Source: Coniochaeta sp. PMI_546 (lineage: Eukaryota > Ascomycota > Sordariomycetes > Coniochaetales > Coniochaetaceae). From it: DNA of 64,000 nucleotides. Below the pieces are notes generated by a model, which saw nothing but the letters and a program-made list of their open reading frames with translations, was not told the DNA's origin and searched no databases. The position numbers and the translations under genes are program-made. Every line of letters begins with the position of its first letter. Position 1 is the stretch's first letter. This document shows, in pieces, positions 33,615 to 45,400 of this stretch. The stretch lies in the NCBI GenBank assembly GCA_021432605.1, contig MU271151.1, positions 434,001-498,000 of the forward strand. The letters run 5' to 3'.

Positions 33615-34126
33615 CAGAATGGTCCACGGATCTAATCATGAGGCTCAGAAAAGAGAGAAATGGATGGACTTACCAGGGTGATGTGGCAATGTAGGATATC
33701 ATACTGGTGAGTCCGAATGTCGGAAGGCGAGAAGCCTGAGGTCGAAGAAGTATCCGAGTGAGGTGGTGCGGGATCCGGGGAGAAGATGGAAGTGGTTCAG
33801 GAACATTGAAGTTGAAGAAGGATAAATACGAATTGGTTTAATATGACAACCTATTTGAAAGGTGAAGTGGCAGTGAGGTTGAAGCTGGATTCGAAGCGGT
33901 AAAAACTCTGATGAAGGAGGAACAGGAAGGGCGCAAGAGATTTGGGAGGAAAATCTAGGTTGTTGAACAAGTCGATGTTAAACTGCAGGTGAAGTCGAAG
34001 TGAAATCCAAGGTCGTGAAGAATCACATCCAGACAGGGCCTTGATTCAAATAGTTGCTGAGCTCAAAGTGAAGGCAAGAACCCAATGATGAGCGACTGGT
34101 CATATTAAACTGAGAACTCCGGCTAG

Positions 34127-34146
34127 TTTTTTTTTTTTTTTTTTTT
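34127..34146. repeat. Homopolymer run of 20 T
   Basis: A continuous T20 tract, followed by GGTGGCACTGG. It could be the reverse-strand A-tail of a retroposed sequence lying to its right, or a simple microsatellite. No element ends were found. Confidence 0.85.
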
Positions 34147-36180
34147 GGTGGCACTGGCAGAAGCAAAGGAGCGAGAAAGGCACGAAACTAGGGTGAACAA
34201 TTGTTGAGCAGCATTCTCAAAGTGCTGAGGAGCATCGACACTGGATCTAGACTCTAAAAGCTGAAGAGATCAAAGAGCATCTCCTAGACGGGATCTTCTG
34301 ACGGCATTTGCCCTAGCCATCCACCGCTGTAACCCAGGGCCATTCGACGCAGCAAGTTCCTACAGAAGTCCGACTTTGCTAGCTATATGATGTGTTCATT
34401 AGAACTCGTCGCTCAACGCCTAGATCTCACGTCGCCCAGCATCGTAAACGGTCACGGTTGGTGATGATATCATGGTCAGTCCATTTACACATGACCAGCT
34501 GCGGTAGTTCAGGCTGGATGTTCTATGAATCCAAACTCAGAGGACGACGCGTTCTATCATCCGTGGTTCAGCTTCTCATGACATTCGAGTTTGCTCAAAC
34601 AGACCTGCAGGCAGGGTAAAGCCAGGAATATATTGTGTGACTGAGACAAATATGCGTTCATTATGCGCAACTGCCCCTGTTGGAAGGACGCCTAGACGAG
34701 AGATTGACGCTGGCTTTCATTGATCAGCTAATAATGCTCAGAAGACTCCTCAGGTGCGATTTTTATAGTAGCTAATTATTTGAGGAAGCAAAACTTCATT
34801 ACAAATTTGTATCAGATCGTCTGAATAGATAAGATCCCCGACGAGATCGTGGAAGCTCCAACCCTAGAAATAGAGCTATTAGAGAAAATGAGTGATATTT
34901 ATCCTGTTCTAACTCAACATCAACAACATTCTATACTCATGATGGCTACAAAGCAGCACTCATGGTTTCTGTGCTCCACACTAGACTTGGTACGTGAAAA
35001 TGAAAGACCTGGCCATGATCTCCGGCTGGAAAGTGTGTGAATGCAGGTGGCTGGACACCATGAACGCCATGCCACCAGCGTATCAGAGATTTGCCATGAA
35101 CAATGCGCTGGCCAGTGTTACTTGGCGCAAGGCGCCTACAGGTACGCTGCAGCTTTATTGAATGAAAGTCAATGAGCTTGCAAGAAGCTCCGGAACTGAA
35201 AGGGAGACCATGTCAGCGGCAAATGGTGCGCTTACAATAGAATTCAGCCAACTAAAGGTTTGATGGAAGATGGGGGAATGCACAGGAGAAAATATGCTAG
35301 TGGATATAATTCATCAAATGGCCTCTTCCCTTCTTGCTCGAACTGAGTTGTACTGTCCTCAACGACTAAGGCGCCTCGAGTATGTTAGGACGAGTATCTA
35401 TGGTATTCTCATCGTCATTTCTTCCCCAAAAAGGTTCTCGAGAGAACTACATGCGATCATTTGAGCAGAACAGGCTTGTTTGGTACGAAACCGCGTCGGA
35501 ATTCTTTTCCTGTCTGATATGGCAGATCGAGAAAAGCACCAGGCCGATGGAAACAAAGGGGTGGTATTCAGTCCCGGTGCTCATATCCTGATGTCGCTCC
35601 TTGCTCTGGACCAGTGTTGCTCAATTGAAGTTGTCCCTCGGACCGTAAAAGCTCCCTGGGTCGGTGCAATACTGATGAGCAAATCCCACCGATTCCAATA
35701 GCTATCAACGTTGCTATCGTCATCAACTAAGACGCGTTATGCACGGTATCTTATTCGCGCCTCCACCAGGGCTCCATCAAGTAAGCATCAAGCCTCCCGG
35801 ACGGTCTTAGTGCAAACGCTAGACTTTGTGGACGACGACCCGCCCATTTGACCTGGCTAGATTCGGCCTCTGCTTGGATAGAGTTCCTGATGATGAGTTT
35901 GACTGTTCGGACATAAGTTGTCAAAAGGAGATGACGCTGATGGACGATGGACGTTTTACAGTGGGGCGCGCGCATATGAAAGACATTACCGCAACGGCAG
36001 CGCGGTGACTCTGGGCGAAGCTAAGGTAAGCTAAGGTGTTCACACCGTGGACAAACCTCTGGACCACAGAGCCGAGGAATGATAAATACGCGACCTTGTC
36101 TCGCATTTGCAAACTTGCAATACACTGGTGAAGTAACTCCATATCGACCAAGAAACCTTAGCAAGCTACCTCTATCAAGA

Positions 36181-36656
36181 ATGGCCATCATCCACATTGT
36201 GATGTTTGCGTTCCAGCCTCAGGCAACACCAGCCGAGGTCCAAGACGTACGTGTCGAGTCTTGAATTTGGTCGTGTTTGCACTAACGGACCCTCACTGAC
36301 GGGAATGCAGGTCTGCGACCGCATGCTGGCACTGAAGACGAACTGTGTGCACCCCGAGACCAAGAAGAATTACATCAAATCGGCCGTGGGCGGCAGGGAA
36401 AACAGTTCAGAAGGCTTGCAGGTCAGTTACCTAGTACCTTGGCCAAAGCACTTGTTCTCTCCAGCAGAACATCCGGTGATCGCTAATGTGGACCCCCCAG
36501 AATGGCATCACTCACGTCTTCGTTAGCGAGTTTGAGAATGAGGAGGATAGAGCGTACTACATAAAGAAGGATCCAGCCCATCTTGCGTTTATACAGAGTC
36601 TCGCGGGCGTTGTTGCAAAAGCCCAGGCTGTCGATTTTACTCCTGGAGTCTTTTGA
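36181..36656 (+). CDS. Stress-responsive A/B barrel (Dabb) domain protein
   Basis: Exons 36181-36246, 36311-36421 and 36501-36656 give 110 residues, one full Dabb domain. Landmarks are the first strand MAIIHIVMFAFQP, the helix VCDRMLALKTNCVHP, the GGRENSSEGLQNGITHVFVSEF segment, and the closing FIQSLAGVVAKAQAVDFTPG. These small dimeric ferredoxin-like proteins occur as stress proteins and, in fungi, as cyclases or of unknown function. No catalytic role can be assigned here. All introns are GT-AG in phase 0. Confidence 0.9.
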
Positions 36657-37066
36657 AGAGAGATGTCCACTGTACACCATAGTACACCAGTACATAGCGG
36701 GGTGGTTGAGAGCTTCGACAGGGGCGGACAGAACTCCGATCGCGGTCTACCACGGACTCGAAACGGGACGCTGGATGTTAGACAACGGAAGGTACCCTGA
36801 TAAATAGCTATTGCAGATGATAGAATGCCATTTTTGACTCGAGTAACTCGTCAGCTGGACAATGACAAATGACAAAGCAAGTGACTCCTGTCAAGTCTCG
36901 TCTCGTTCTGCCGTGCGCGCATGTTCCAAACCCGTTGACGTCGTCGCTCTTTGTCTCGAGTGTGGATATAAGGGAGCGTTAGCGTCGATATGCATGACGG
37001 CCGAGTCATTCATAAGGCATGTTAGGTAGCGCCTCCAACATCGACCCGGTGTATTCGGCGACACAA
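36657..37066. other. Intergenic region, 410 bp
   Basis: No gene or repeat is recognised between the Dabb gene and the tRNA-Glu gene. Confidence 0.45.
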
Positions 37067-37172
37067 TCCGGTATAGTGTAACGGTTAACATATCGCGTTT
37101 TCAAAAGATCAGCTTTCCACGGCCTGATTCAAAGGATCCGCGGGGCTCGGGGTTCGATTCCCCGTACCGGAG
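37067..37172 (+). tRNA. tRNA-Glu (anticodon UUC) with 34-nt intron
   Basis: The acceptor arm TCCGGTA (37067-37073) pairs fully with TACCGGA (37165-37171), with G as discriminator. The D arm is GTG...CAT with TAACGG in the loop. The anticodon stem is TCGCG (37093-37097) with CGCGG (37139-37143), and the anticodon is TTC at 37100-37102. The T arm is CGGGG-TTCGATT-CCCCG. The intron is 37104-37137, at the canonical position one base 3' of the anticodon. The A box (TAGTGTAACGG) and B box (GGTTCGATTCC) are intact. A T-rich terminator candidate (TTTT, then TTTTT) follows at about 37201-37215. Confidence 0.95.
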
Positions 37173-37576
37173 AACTTACAGCGTAGCAGCGTTGGTTCTA
37201 TTTTGCTCCTTTTTGCTGTTAGTTCACCGCTCAAAATCTTTTGCAATATGGACCTTTAGTGACAGAGCAAGATCGTCCAGGTGATTTAAATGCGCGCCGT
37301 CCCGCAGATTGCCGTGATTGACTCGAGCAGTTCAAAAGGGAAGCCGCAGAATTGGATGCTCCTTCCCGTGTATCAAGTCGTGACGTTGCTCTCCGATTGC
37401 GCAAGATCTACACTGGGCCAAAGCCCCACCATGAATGTATTGACAACTACCTTACCTTAATGACTGCTGCCCCGCGATTGACACAATTGCCTGGTGCGTA
37501 CGTGCGAGACTTACAACACTGACTGCCGGCTTGAACGTGTTATTCCTGCTGTGTTGACACCGCGACACTCGAAATC
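37173..37576. other. Intergenic region, 404 bp, upstream of the adenylosuccinate synthetase-like gene
   Basis: It includes the likely tRNA terminator and the presumed promoter of the next gene. Nothing else is recognised. Confidence 0.4.
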
Positions 37577-39913
37577 ATGGCGACTATCATTCTGGGCTCC
37601 CAGTGGGGGTACGGACTTTCGGTATTCCAGCCATTGGCTACGCGGAACCGGCGCTGACGGCATATACAGAGACGAGGGAAAGGGAAAGCTCACGGACATC
37701 CTGTGTCCCAAGGCCCAGATTTGCGCCAGGGCTGCCGTCAGTCGCCTGTGACGAACGAGCATTGTGAATTAGCTGACCGTGATACAGGGTGGTCACGATG
37801 CCGGACTCTATAGGTAAACGCCATTATGGTTCCTTTACTTCGAGTCGTTCACCTTGCTGACCACGAGGCGTCCCAAAAGTCGCTAACGGCGTCTCGTCCA
37901 GGTTGATATTGACACCCCGAAGCAGCGACTGCCCACGCTATCAGTAGTAGACCGAGATCTTGACATTATGCGACTAGCTCCCACCTCCTGCCCTCTGGCT
38001 TGGTCAACCCCATGTGCATGAACCTCATCGGCTCCGGCGTCGTCTTCCACGCGCCCAGTTTCTTCAAGGAGCTGGACGAGCTCGAAGCCAAGGGTCTCGA
38101 AGGCGCACGCCAGCGCATCCTTGTGTCCGACCGCTGCCAGATCAACTTCGACCTGCACGCCGCCGTCGACGGTCTCGAAGAGGTCGAACTCGGCGCCCTC
38201 GCGACTGGCACGACGAGGAGCGGCATCGGCCCCTCACACAGCACGAAGGCGGTCCGCAGCGGCGTACGGTTGGCCGAGGCCTTTGACGAGGAGCTGTTTG
38301 AGCGAAAGCTGCGACGGTTGGCGGACGGATACAAGAAGCGATACGGCGACCTGCTCAAGTACGATGTTGAGGATGAGATTGCTCGGTGGAGGGTACGGTT
38401 TAGATGCGCGTTCGAGCGGTATTGGGGGGCCAGGGACTGACATTGTCGCAGGAGTACCGACCGAAGCTCGCCGAGTACTGCGTCGATGCCGTCCAGTTCA
38501 TCAGCGACGCCCAGCGAACCAACAAGAAGATCCTCATCGAGGGTGCCGACGCGCTCATGGCAAGTTTACCACAGCTTCTACCCCTGAACCCCCTGAATTT
38601 TCTGAGATTTGGGAGTTATGACCGGGCTGTCACGTCCAAAACAACCAACTTTTTCCTACAACAGAAACCTGTTTCTAAAATCTTCTCGCTTATATAGTTG
38701 GATATCGATTATGGTTAGTCTGGTCTGTGTTACGCTCGATCTGAACGCTGTTGACTGACAATATGCAGGCACATACCCCGACTGCACCAGCAGTCACACT
38801 GGGTTCGTTCCCAGACTCTCGAACATAGGGTGCATGCAAGAATCTGACAAGATACACAGGCTTGGAGGCATCTTTAGCGGCCTCGCCATCGACCCAAGGA
38901 AGCTTGAGTAAGTGGATAGGACTGCCCTAGACTCAGCTATGGATGCTGCAGTTTCTTTTCATGTGTCAAGCGTACTAACGCCTGAACAGCCAGATCATCG
39001 GTGTCGTGAAGGCATATGTGAGTGGTTTACGGCGCTAACGTTTGTACCAAACGGGATTGCTGATCCGGCTCTTGTCATGTCTCAGACCACCCGTGTGGGT
39101 GAGGGCATTTTCAAGACGGAAGAGCTGGGCGAGGATGGCACAAAGCTGCAGGAAGTCGGTATGGATCACCTCCTGGATACTTGTGCTTCATGTTGAATCG
39201 TGACACTGACTGCGAGCTCTCAGGCCGAGAGTTGGAAGTAAGCACCGGCAGGAAGCGCAGGTGTGGTGTAAGTAATCGCCGCGACTGGTAGCCTGGGGAG
39301 AGAGAGTGCTAATGATACCACATTCAATAGTGGCTAGATCTTGTTGTCGTGAAGTACTCAACGGTACGTCCTTAGCTCCATCCCAGGGAAATGGACGCCT
39401 TCACTCCCATTTCACTGCTAATGCGAGCCAAGGCCGTCAACCACTACACCGCCCTCAACCTGACGAAACTCGACGTGCTTGACGGCTTCAAGAAGATCAA
39501 GGTCGCCGTTGCATACAAGGAGCCGGCTAGCGGACAGGAAATCGACTTCTTCCCTGCTGATCTCGGTCTGCTGGAGAGGTGCGAGGTTGTGGTAAGTATT
39601 TAGCAGCTTGCGCCCTTCTTCGTGCGTGTCGAGGCATCACACTGACATGCACTTTTTCCAGTACAAGGAGTTTGAGGGCTGGAACAAGCCTACGGCGCAC
39701 GCCAAGTCGTACTACGACCTGCCGAAACAGGCGCGCGCGTACATCGAGTTCATCGAGGACTTTGTTGTAAGTTCTTATTCCTGGAATCTCGCCTTGAGCG
39801 AGCTCTCCAGTTGTTGACATGACATGTCGTAGGGTGTCAAGATTGCTTGGATTGGTACGGGGCCCTCGCGCGAGGACATGATCCTGCGCGACGCTGGCAT
39901 CTCTAAGAAGTAG
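37577..39913 (+). CDS. Adenylosuccinate synthetase-like protein, degenerate active site
   Basis: Fifteen exons give an open frame of 422 residues: 37577-37608, 37670-37736, 37788-37813, 37978-38392, 38452-38559, 38698-38713, 38769-38802, 38860-38907, 38990-39017, 39086-39158, 39224-39267, 39331-39363, 39433-39591, 39662-39766, 39833-39913. The family makes adenylosuccinate from IMP, GTP and Asp in AMP synthesis. The GTP loop [16 protein letters not shown] with catalytic Asp is kept. However, GGHNAGH is GGHDAGL, so the catalytic His is lost, and about 8 residues after it are skipped. GTTGRGIGP reads GTTRSGIGP, and TYPYVTSSN reads [21 protein letters not shown] and LTKLDVLD are intact. A coding remnant VANGVS (37879-37896) sits one base out of frame in intron 3. 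The intron at 38560-38697 is GC-AG. Either a recent pseudogene, a pseudoenzyme, or a sequence error around 37813-37880. Confidence 0.85.
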
Positions 39914-40657
39914 ATGTGAAGGGCGTGAGATTCGATGGAGATTCGAATGGAGATGAGCTGCATGGTTCTGTCATTTGCCATGATCATTCATTTATTTGTC
40001 CATGAAAGATCGGTAGACTGGGGAATGGACTCTCTCAATTTGTGTCGACGTGGAATTGAACCTGGAAATCCTGAAGCCATCACGGCGGACAGTTTCCTCC
40101 CCGTTTGTGCTCCGTTTGTGATAGCGTACCGATTCCCCCTAGGGTCACCGCAACACCCCGCAATTTGGCAACCGAAAGCTAATTGTCAAAAACGCCGCGT
40201 TTTTAATTGGCCAAAGGCAGACCGGGACCTCCAGCTCTCCATGTGACAACGGTACGTACCTACGTCATCCCCCACTACACGTGTGCAAGGGTCCCAATGC
40301 GTCCACGGGTGCTTCCATTCTCCAAAGCGAGCACGCCAGGCAGGCAACCTTCGAAAACAGCAGTTTTGACTCCATTCCATTGTCTCAACCTCAACCACTT
40401 CCAGTTTCTTGTGCCTTCTGTGCCACGATCCCATCTTCTTACCTTCTGTATCACTTTCTGTCCATCTCGAGGTAAAACCAGAGACAGCAAGGCTTTAGCC
40501 TCTCATTTCGGCAGTGTCGATCTGATGTCGCGGAGCCTCGTCAAGTCATTTTGAGCCCGGTATCCAAGTGACAAAGAAACAACGTCACATAGTAGAACCA
40601 ACCTCAGGGAAACACTCGCAATTGCCAGCTAAATCACATCTAAACATCACCACAAAC
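39914..40657. other. Intergenic region, 744 bp
   Basis: Overlapping frames around 40186-40554 on both strands are not recognisable. The last 150 bp before the next gene are C/A-rich, as in fungal leaders. Confidence 0.45.
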
Positions 40658-41997
40658 ATGTCGACCAACGTGTCTCAGCCAGCGCATCCAATGCTCATCA
40701 ACCTCCCAAAGCCGCCATCCAATCCAGGCACCCCATCCGAGATGCCGTATGTCCTCCAAGCCCTTGCCTGCCGCACGCGATCTATCACATGATCATCAAC
40801 GCATCAAGACTAACTACAACTCACAGCGGCACCCCGACAAGCACGACCACCTCCCTCTCCGCCCTCTCCACAACCGCAATCAAAGACGGCCACCGCGGCC
40901 ACGCCCTGCCGCCCCACGGCCGAGGCCACCACTCCAACCCCAGCACCAACTCCCTCGAAGCCGAGCGCGCGGACCGCATCTCCCGCCTGGCCGGCCTATC
41001 CTCCGTCTCGCGACCCGGCGGCAACAACCAGTCCGGCAGCGCCCAGACGACGCCCACCTCCTCCGGCTTCCTACCACCGCACAACAACAACAACAACCCG
41101 GGGCTGAACCAGTACCTGACCCCGGCCTACTTCGACGCCCACGGCCAGCCCGTGGCGGCCACCAAGATGAGCACCGTCGGCACCGCGAGCGCGAGCGCCA
41201 CCACGGCCCACGACGGCGACAGGGACGACGAGGAGATGGGCGACGCCGACGCCACGGACATCGGGGACGAGGACCTGCAGAGCATGGACACGTACGAGGA
41301 GGGCTCGGCGAGCGCCAGCGGGTACCGGGACACGGACCCCATGGAGGAGGAGGACCCGTCGGTGGGCGGGTTCGAGGACCGCATGTCGGACGACGGGAGC
41401 GCGAGCCTGGTCGGCTTCGGCGAGGGGGCGGGGAGTACCGTCTCCGGACCCATATACCACCGGAGGCCGATACCGGGCGGGTTCGGGAGCTCGTCGGCCG
41501 GGGCCATGGATCGGCATCTGTACGGGCTTGACAGGCGGGATTCGGGGCTGAGTTCGACCGGTGGTGACGGGGTCGGGGCCGGGAGGAGGGAGACGGTCGT
41601 GGGGAGGCCGCAGCAGCAGCAGCAGCAGCAGACGGGACTGGTGGGGGCGGGGCCGGTGGGCGGAGGAGGGGGTGATACGCCCGTCAGCGGGGCGGAGAGG
41701 GAACACCGCGCTGCGCTGGGGTTTGACGGGGTCGTGGTCGATGCCGCGGGGGAGCTGGACGACGGGTGGGTGGATACCAGCGCCCGCGGGCCGGTGCCGG
41801 TCACGAGTGCGATTAGGGAGACGCAGCAGCCGGGCAGCCACCAGCAGCAGCCCTCTGCGCAGTATCCGGGCAGCACGAGCCGGGAGGCGGCGGAGAGGAT
41901 CGTCAGGGAACGGCTGGGGGAGGAGAAGGGGGAGGCGGCCATGGGGAGTCCGAAGGGTGGGGAGCTGGGGAGGTTTTACTTTGAGGAACGGAAGTGA
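40658..41997 (+). CDS. Conserved disordered fungal protein
   Basis: Exons 40658-40746 and 40827-41997 give 419 residues. I recognise the layout as a conserved mould protein without assigned function: an N-terminal LPKPPSNPGTPSEMPGTPTS, then SALSTTAIKDGHRGHALPPH, SLEAERADRISRLAGLSSV, an acidic central part (DDEEMGDADATDIGDEDLQS), SLVGFGEGAGSTVSGPI, and a C-terminus TSREAAERIVRERLGE then LGRFYFEERK. The rest is low-complexity, with a run of seven Gln and Gly-rich stretches, so most of it is probably disordered. The intron (GTATGTCC...CTCACAG) splits the Pro codon between SEMP and GTPTS. The frame has high GC, which also opens long shadow frames on both strands. Confidence 0.78.
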
Positions 41998-42452
41998 TGG
42001 TCTGGAGGACTGGGGGACGGGGGGTTTATTTTGATACGAAGAGAGATTGGGTGGTTTGTGTCGCATTTGCGAGACTTGTAGGTCGGGGTTTTTGTGAGAA
42101 GAGAAGGAAATTCGCATGCGACGAGGGAGGCGTTTCGGTGTTGACTTTGATAAGCTTGTTATCCTGGGCATTCGTTGGTAGCTGAGGTTATAGTGCGTTC
42201 CAAGCTTCGTGGTGGTGATGCGAGGGACTGTGGACAATGGTTCAAGTCAGGTATCCGAGTCTAAGGAGGAGACCGGTTGATATTCACTGGCTTTCCATCT
42301 CGGTCTGTATCTTTGTGCTAAGATAAGGTATTGTTCTCAAACTATGCCATGCTGAACATTGCTAAATCCCAAATATGCCACCATATGTCTCAGTCACATG
42401 CCACTAAACCAAAGGGTATCTATCTATCGTCAACACAACCTGCATCCATGAC
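41998..42452. other. Convergent 3' region, 455 bp
   Basis: Between the 3' ends of the disordered-protein gene and the ABC transporter gene. No feature is recognised. Confidence 0.45.
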
Positions 42453-45400
42453 CTACCTCTTGTTCGTCGACCTCCCCTCCCATCTCGTCCTGACCAGCTT
42501 CAACAGCAACCACGCAACAAGACGATACACCACCGTACAGCCCGCCAGCGCAGCAATATTCACCACAGCATCGACGTCCAGCTTGTACAACTGCAGCACC
42601 TGCATCCCGTCCTCGATCGGACAGCGCCCGTCCGGCATCCTCTGCGCCTCGGTGCAAGTAAACACCACATCCCGCAGACTGAACGGCGCGAAGGCCCGCA
42701 CCGCATAGTTGATGGGACTCAGGTAGTTGAACGCCCTGAACAGCGCGGGCATGTCGATGCTCATGACCCCGCCCATGATCTGGGCGACCGACAGGAAGAT
42801 GGAGGTGAGGTTGACGGCGAAGCCGGTGTGGGAGCTGAAGAGGGTGTTGAACATGATGCCCAGGCTCTCGCCGCACGAGACGATGCAGAAGCACACGAAG
42901 CAGGCGACGAAGTACATTGCGGGCTCCCGGGGCAGGCCGATGGCCAGGTCGGCCAGGACGCCGAAGAGGAGGGCCGAGAGGACCTCCCCCGGGATCTCGA
43001 GGAGGGTGTAGACCAGGGCGAAGGCGGGGACGCCGTAGACGCCGTCGTCCTGCTCGCGGTAGAAGACGTCGCGCTCGGCCGGGTAGACGGCCACGTTCTG
43101 CAGCATGCCGACGAAGTAGAGCGCGCCCGTCTGCTGCACCAGCCCCACGCGGGTCTGGACTGAGTAGATGTCGTGTCCGACCGGGGCGATGAAGAGGGTG
43201 AGCACTATGCCGAAGCCGACGACCTGCATGGTGCGGGCGAGGAGCAAGGGGGGCTGGCGGAGGAAGTTGACGGTCGCGCGGTGCAGGAGGATGGGGAGAG
43301 AGTTGTGCAGCGGGGAGGGGGAGCGGACGAGCGCGCCTAGCTCGGCCGGGGAGGCGAGGGTGCGTTTCGTGGCTGCTGTTGCGGTGCCAGTGTGTGGGGG
43401 CAGCTCGGAGGAGGTGGGCTCTTCTTCGATGTCTGGAAGACGGGGCTTGGGGTTCTGGTCGTCCACCAGGGTGCGGCGGGCCTCGGCTGTCCATGCCTCG
43501 ATCAGGAGGCGGACTTTCTCCCGCGTCTCGGCCTCGCGCTCTTCCTGCTGCAGGTCGATGGTGATGAGGTCGAGGGCGAAGTCGGCCGGGTTCGTGTGCC
43601 GCGGACACTCGAAGCCGTGCCGCTCGAAGTAGCCCAGCATGTCCTTGGCCGGACCGGCATAGGTCGGCGATCCGCCCCGCGCCAGGAGCAGGACGTTGCC
43701 GAAGTGCTTGAAGACGTCGGAGCGGGCTTGGTGGATTGTCAGGATGAGCGTCCTGCCTTCGTTGGCCAGGCCTTGCAGCACCTCCATGATGGAACTTGCC
43801 GTGAAGGCGTCGAGGCCGCTGGTCGGTTCGTCGAGCAGCAGGACACGAGGGTCGGTCAAGATCTGTACCGCGATGGTCACGCGACGCTTCTCGCCGCCCG
43901 AGATGCCCTTGACGAGGTCGTTGCCCACTAGGTTGTCGGCGCAGTCTTTCAGGCCCATCTTGAGCAGGACCTCCTCTGCTCTCTTGTGCTTCTCGTCCTT
44001 ACTCATCCACGAGGGCAGTCGGAGACCTGCCGCGAATCGCAGCGTTTCTCGCACCGTCAAGCTGGGTAGGAGAGCATCGTCGTCCTGGCAGACGTACGAG
44101 CAGACAGATCTGATCACCGAGTTTGACGGTTCAGCGCCGTTGAACGTCAGCTTTCCAGAGGGGCGGTAGCGTGTTCCGATCCCGTTGTCGAGCCTGAGGG
44201 CCATGGCGTTCAGTAGCGATGTCTTGCCGCTCCCGGACGGGCCCATGATGACGTTGAGCACGCCAGCCTGGAACGTTGCAGTGAGCGGATTGAGTATTGT
44301 CTTCGTCGGCAGCTTCTTTCCTGTGGCAGACCGCTTGTCCAGTCTCAGGGCAAAGTCCACGAGGCCAACATCGATAGTGCGGACATCAGCGATAGATCGG
44401 GCCGTCATCTTCTCCTTGCCGGCCGAGAGATCCGCCTCCGACACGCGGGCTCGCGAGATGGTCATCTCGACCTTGAGGAACTTGAGGCCGATCCATGAGA
44501 GCGTGTAGAAGAACACGACGAACGCCACCAGGATGATGATCGGCCTAGCCACCCAGTTCTGTGGAAACCCCAGCGAGTCCATGATATACCGGCCCGTGTA
44601 CGAGACGCACGCCGGGTTCGACTCGCCCCCTTCGAAGGGACAGTCGTAGAAGCTGTCTTGGAACTCGTTGGCGAACAGGGCGCCCACGGCATAGTAGCAG
44701 TATGCGACGTATTTTAGCCACCTGACATAGACCGGGATGGTGTTTGACTGGATAAAATACCCGCACGCGACACTCTGAAGAGTATACACCAAATTCGAGA
44801 TCAGACTGGCCCCGGGAAAGTTCCGTGACGTGGCCACGCAGGTCATGGCGCAGGTGACGGCGATGTACTGGTTAATCAGGACGATGGAGAAGAAGACGAA
44901 GAACTTGCTCGGGTCGCGGTCGAACCCGGCCATGAAGTAGAAGATGACGCTGAACAGGAACGGGACGGGGAAGTCCTCGGTGAACAGCCTGGAAAGCCGC
45001 CGCGAGAGCAGGAAAGGCAGTGGGTCGGCACAACCCTCGCTGTGCTCGCGGTCGAACGTCGGGATGTCGATCGTCAGTCTGTACACCTCGAAGACGAGGA
45101 AGAGATAGCCCTGTAGCGCCGCAGCCGTGTAGAGCGCGCCTTCTCTTGACCGGATTCCGGCCTGGTCGCGGGATAGGTTGTAGAAGATGTAACCGTTGAC
45201 CAGACCCATCAGGATAGCTTCCATCAGCGCAGCCGCCATTCCCATCGGATCGCGGTAGGTCACCTTGAACGACCGGTCGGTAAGCACCCTCAACTGCCTC
45301 AGGAACGGCGTCGTCGTCTTGATCACGCCGTGGCTCCTCCGCGTCCGGCCCCCCTCAACCACCTGCTCAGCCGGTCCAAACACCTTTTCGGCCTCCATCG

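Larger units (their letters stand above)
31975..36180. other. 4.2-kb gene-poor region with dispersed short repeats
   Basis: No intact gene is recognised. Features seen are: an A-rich patch at 32150-32172; four copies of a 32-bp motif (33191-33614); a purine-rich tract on the plus strand (about 33720-34090, many GAAG units); a run of 20 T at 34127-34146; and short broken frames at 34849-35700 with protein-like wording but no family I can name. A frame at 32803-33057 starts with a hydrophobic stretch but shows nothing else. Decayed mobile DNA is possible. Confidence 0.5.

Noticed and set aside
33151-33694. Two frames reading repeated RMGIRTQER-like peptides
   Set aside because: The peptides only reflect the repeated 32-bp DNA motif; reading frames differ between copies, so selection on protein is not supported.
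40055-40090. TTGAACC-like T-loop word on the minus strand, possible tRNA
   Set aside because: Flanking bases do not pair into a T stem and no acceptor or anticodon arm is found.
41071-42237. 388-codon minus-strand frame
   Set aside because: Antisense of the high-GC disordered-protein gene; Pro/Arg-rich translation is typical of such shadows.
42430-43608. 392-codon minus-strand frame
   Set aside because: Out-of-frame reading of the ABC transporter gene.
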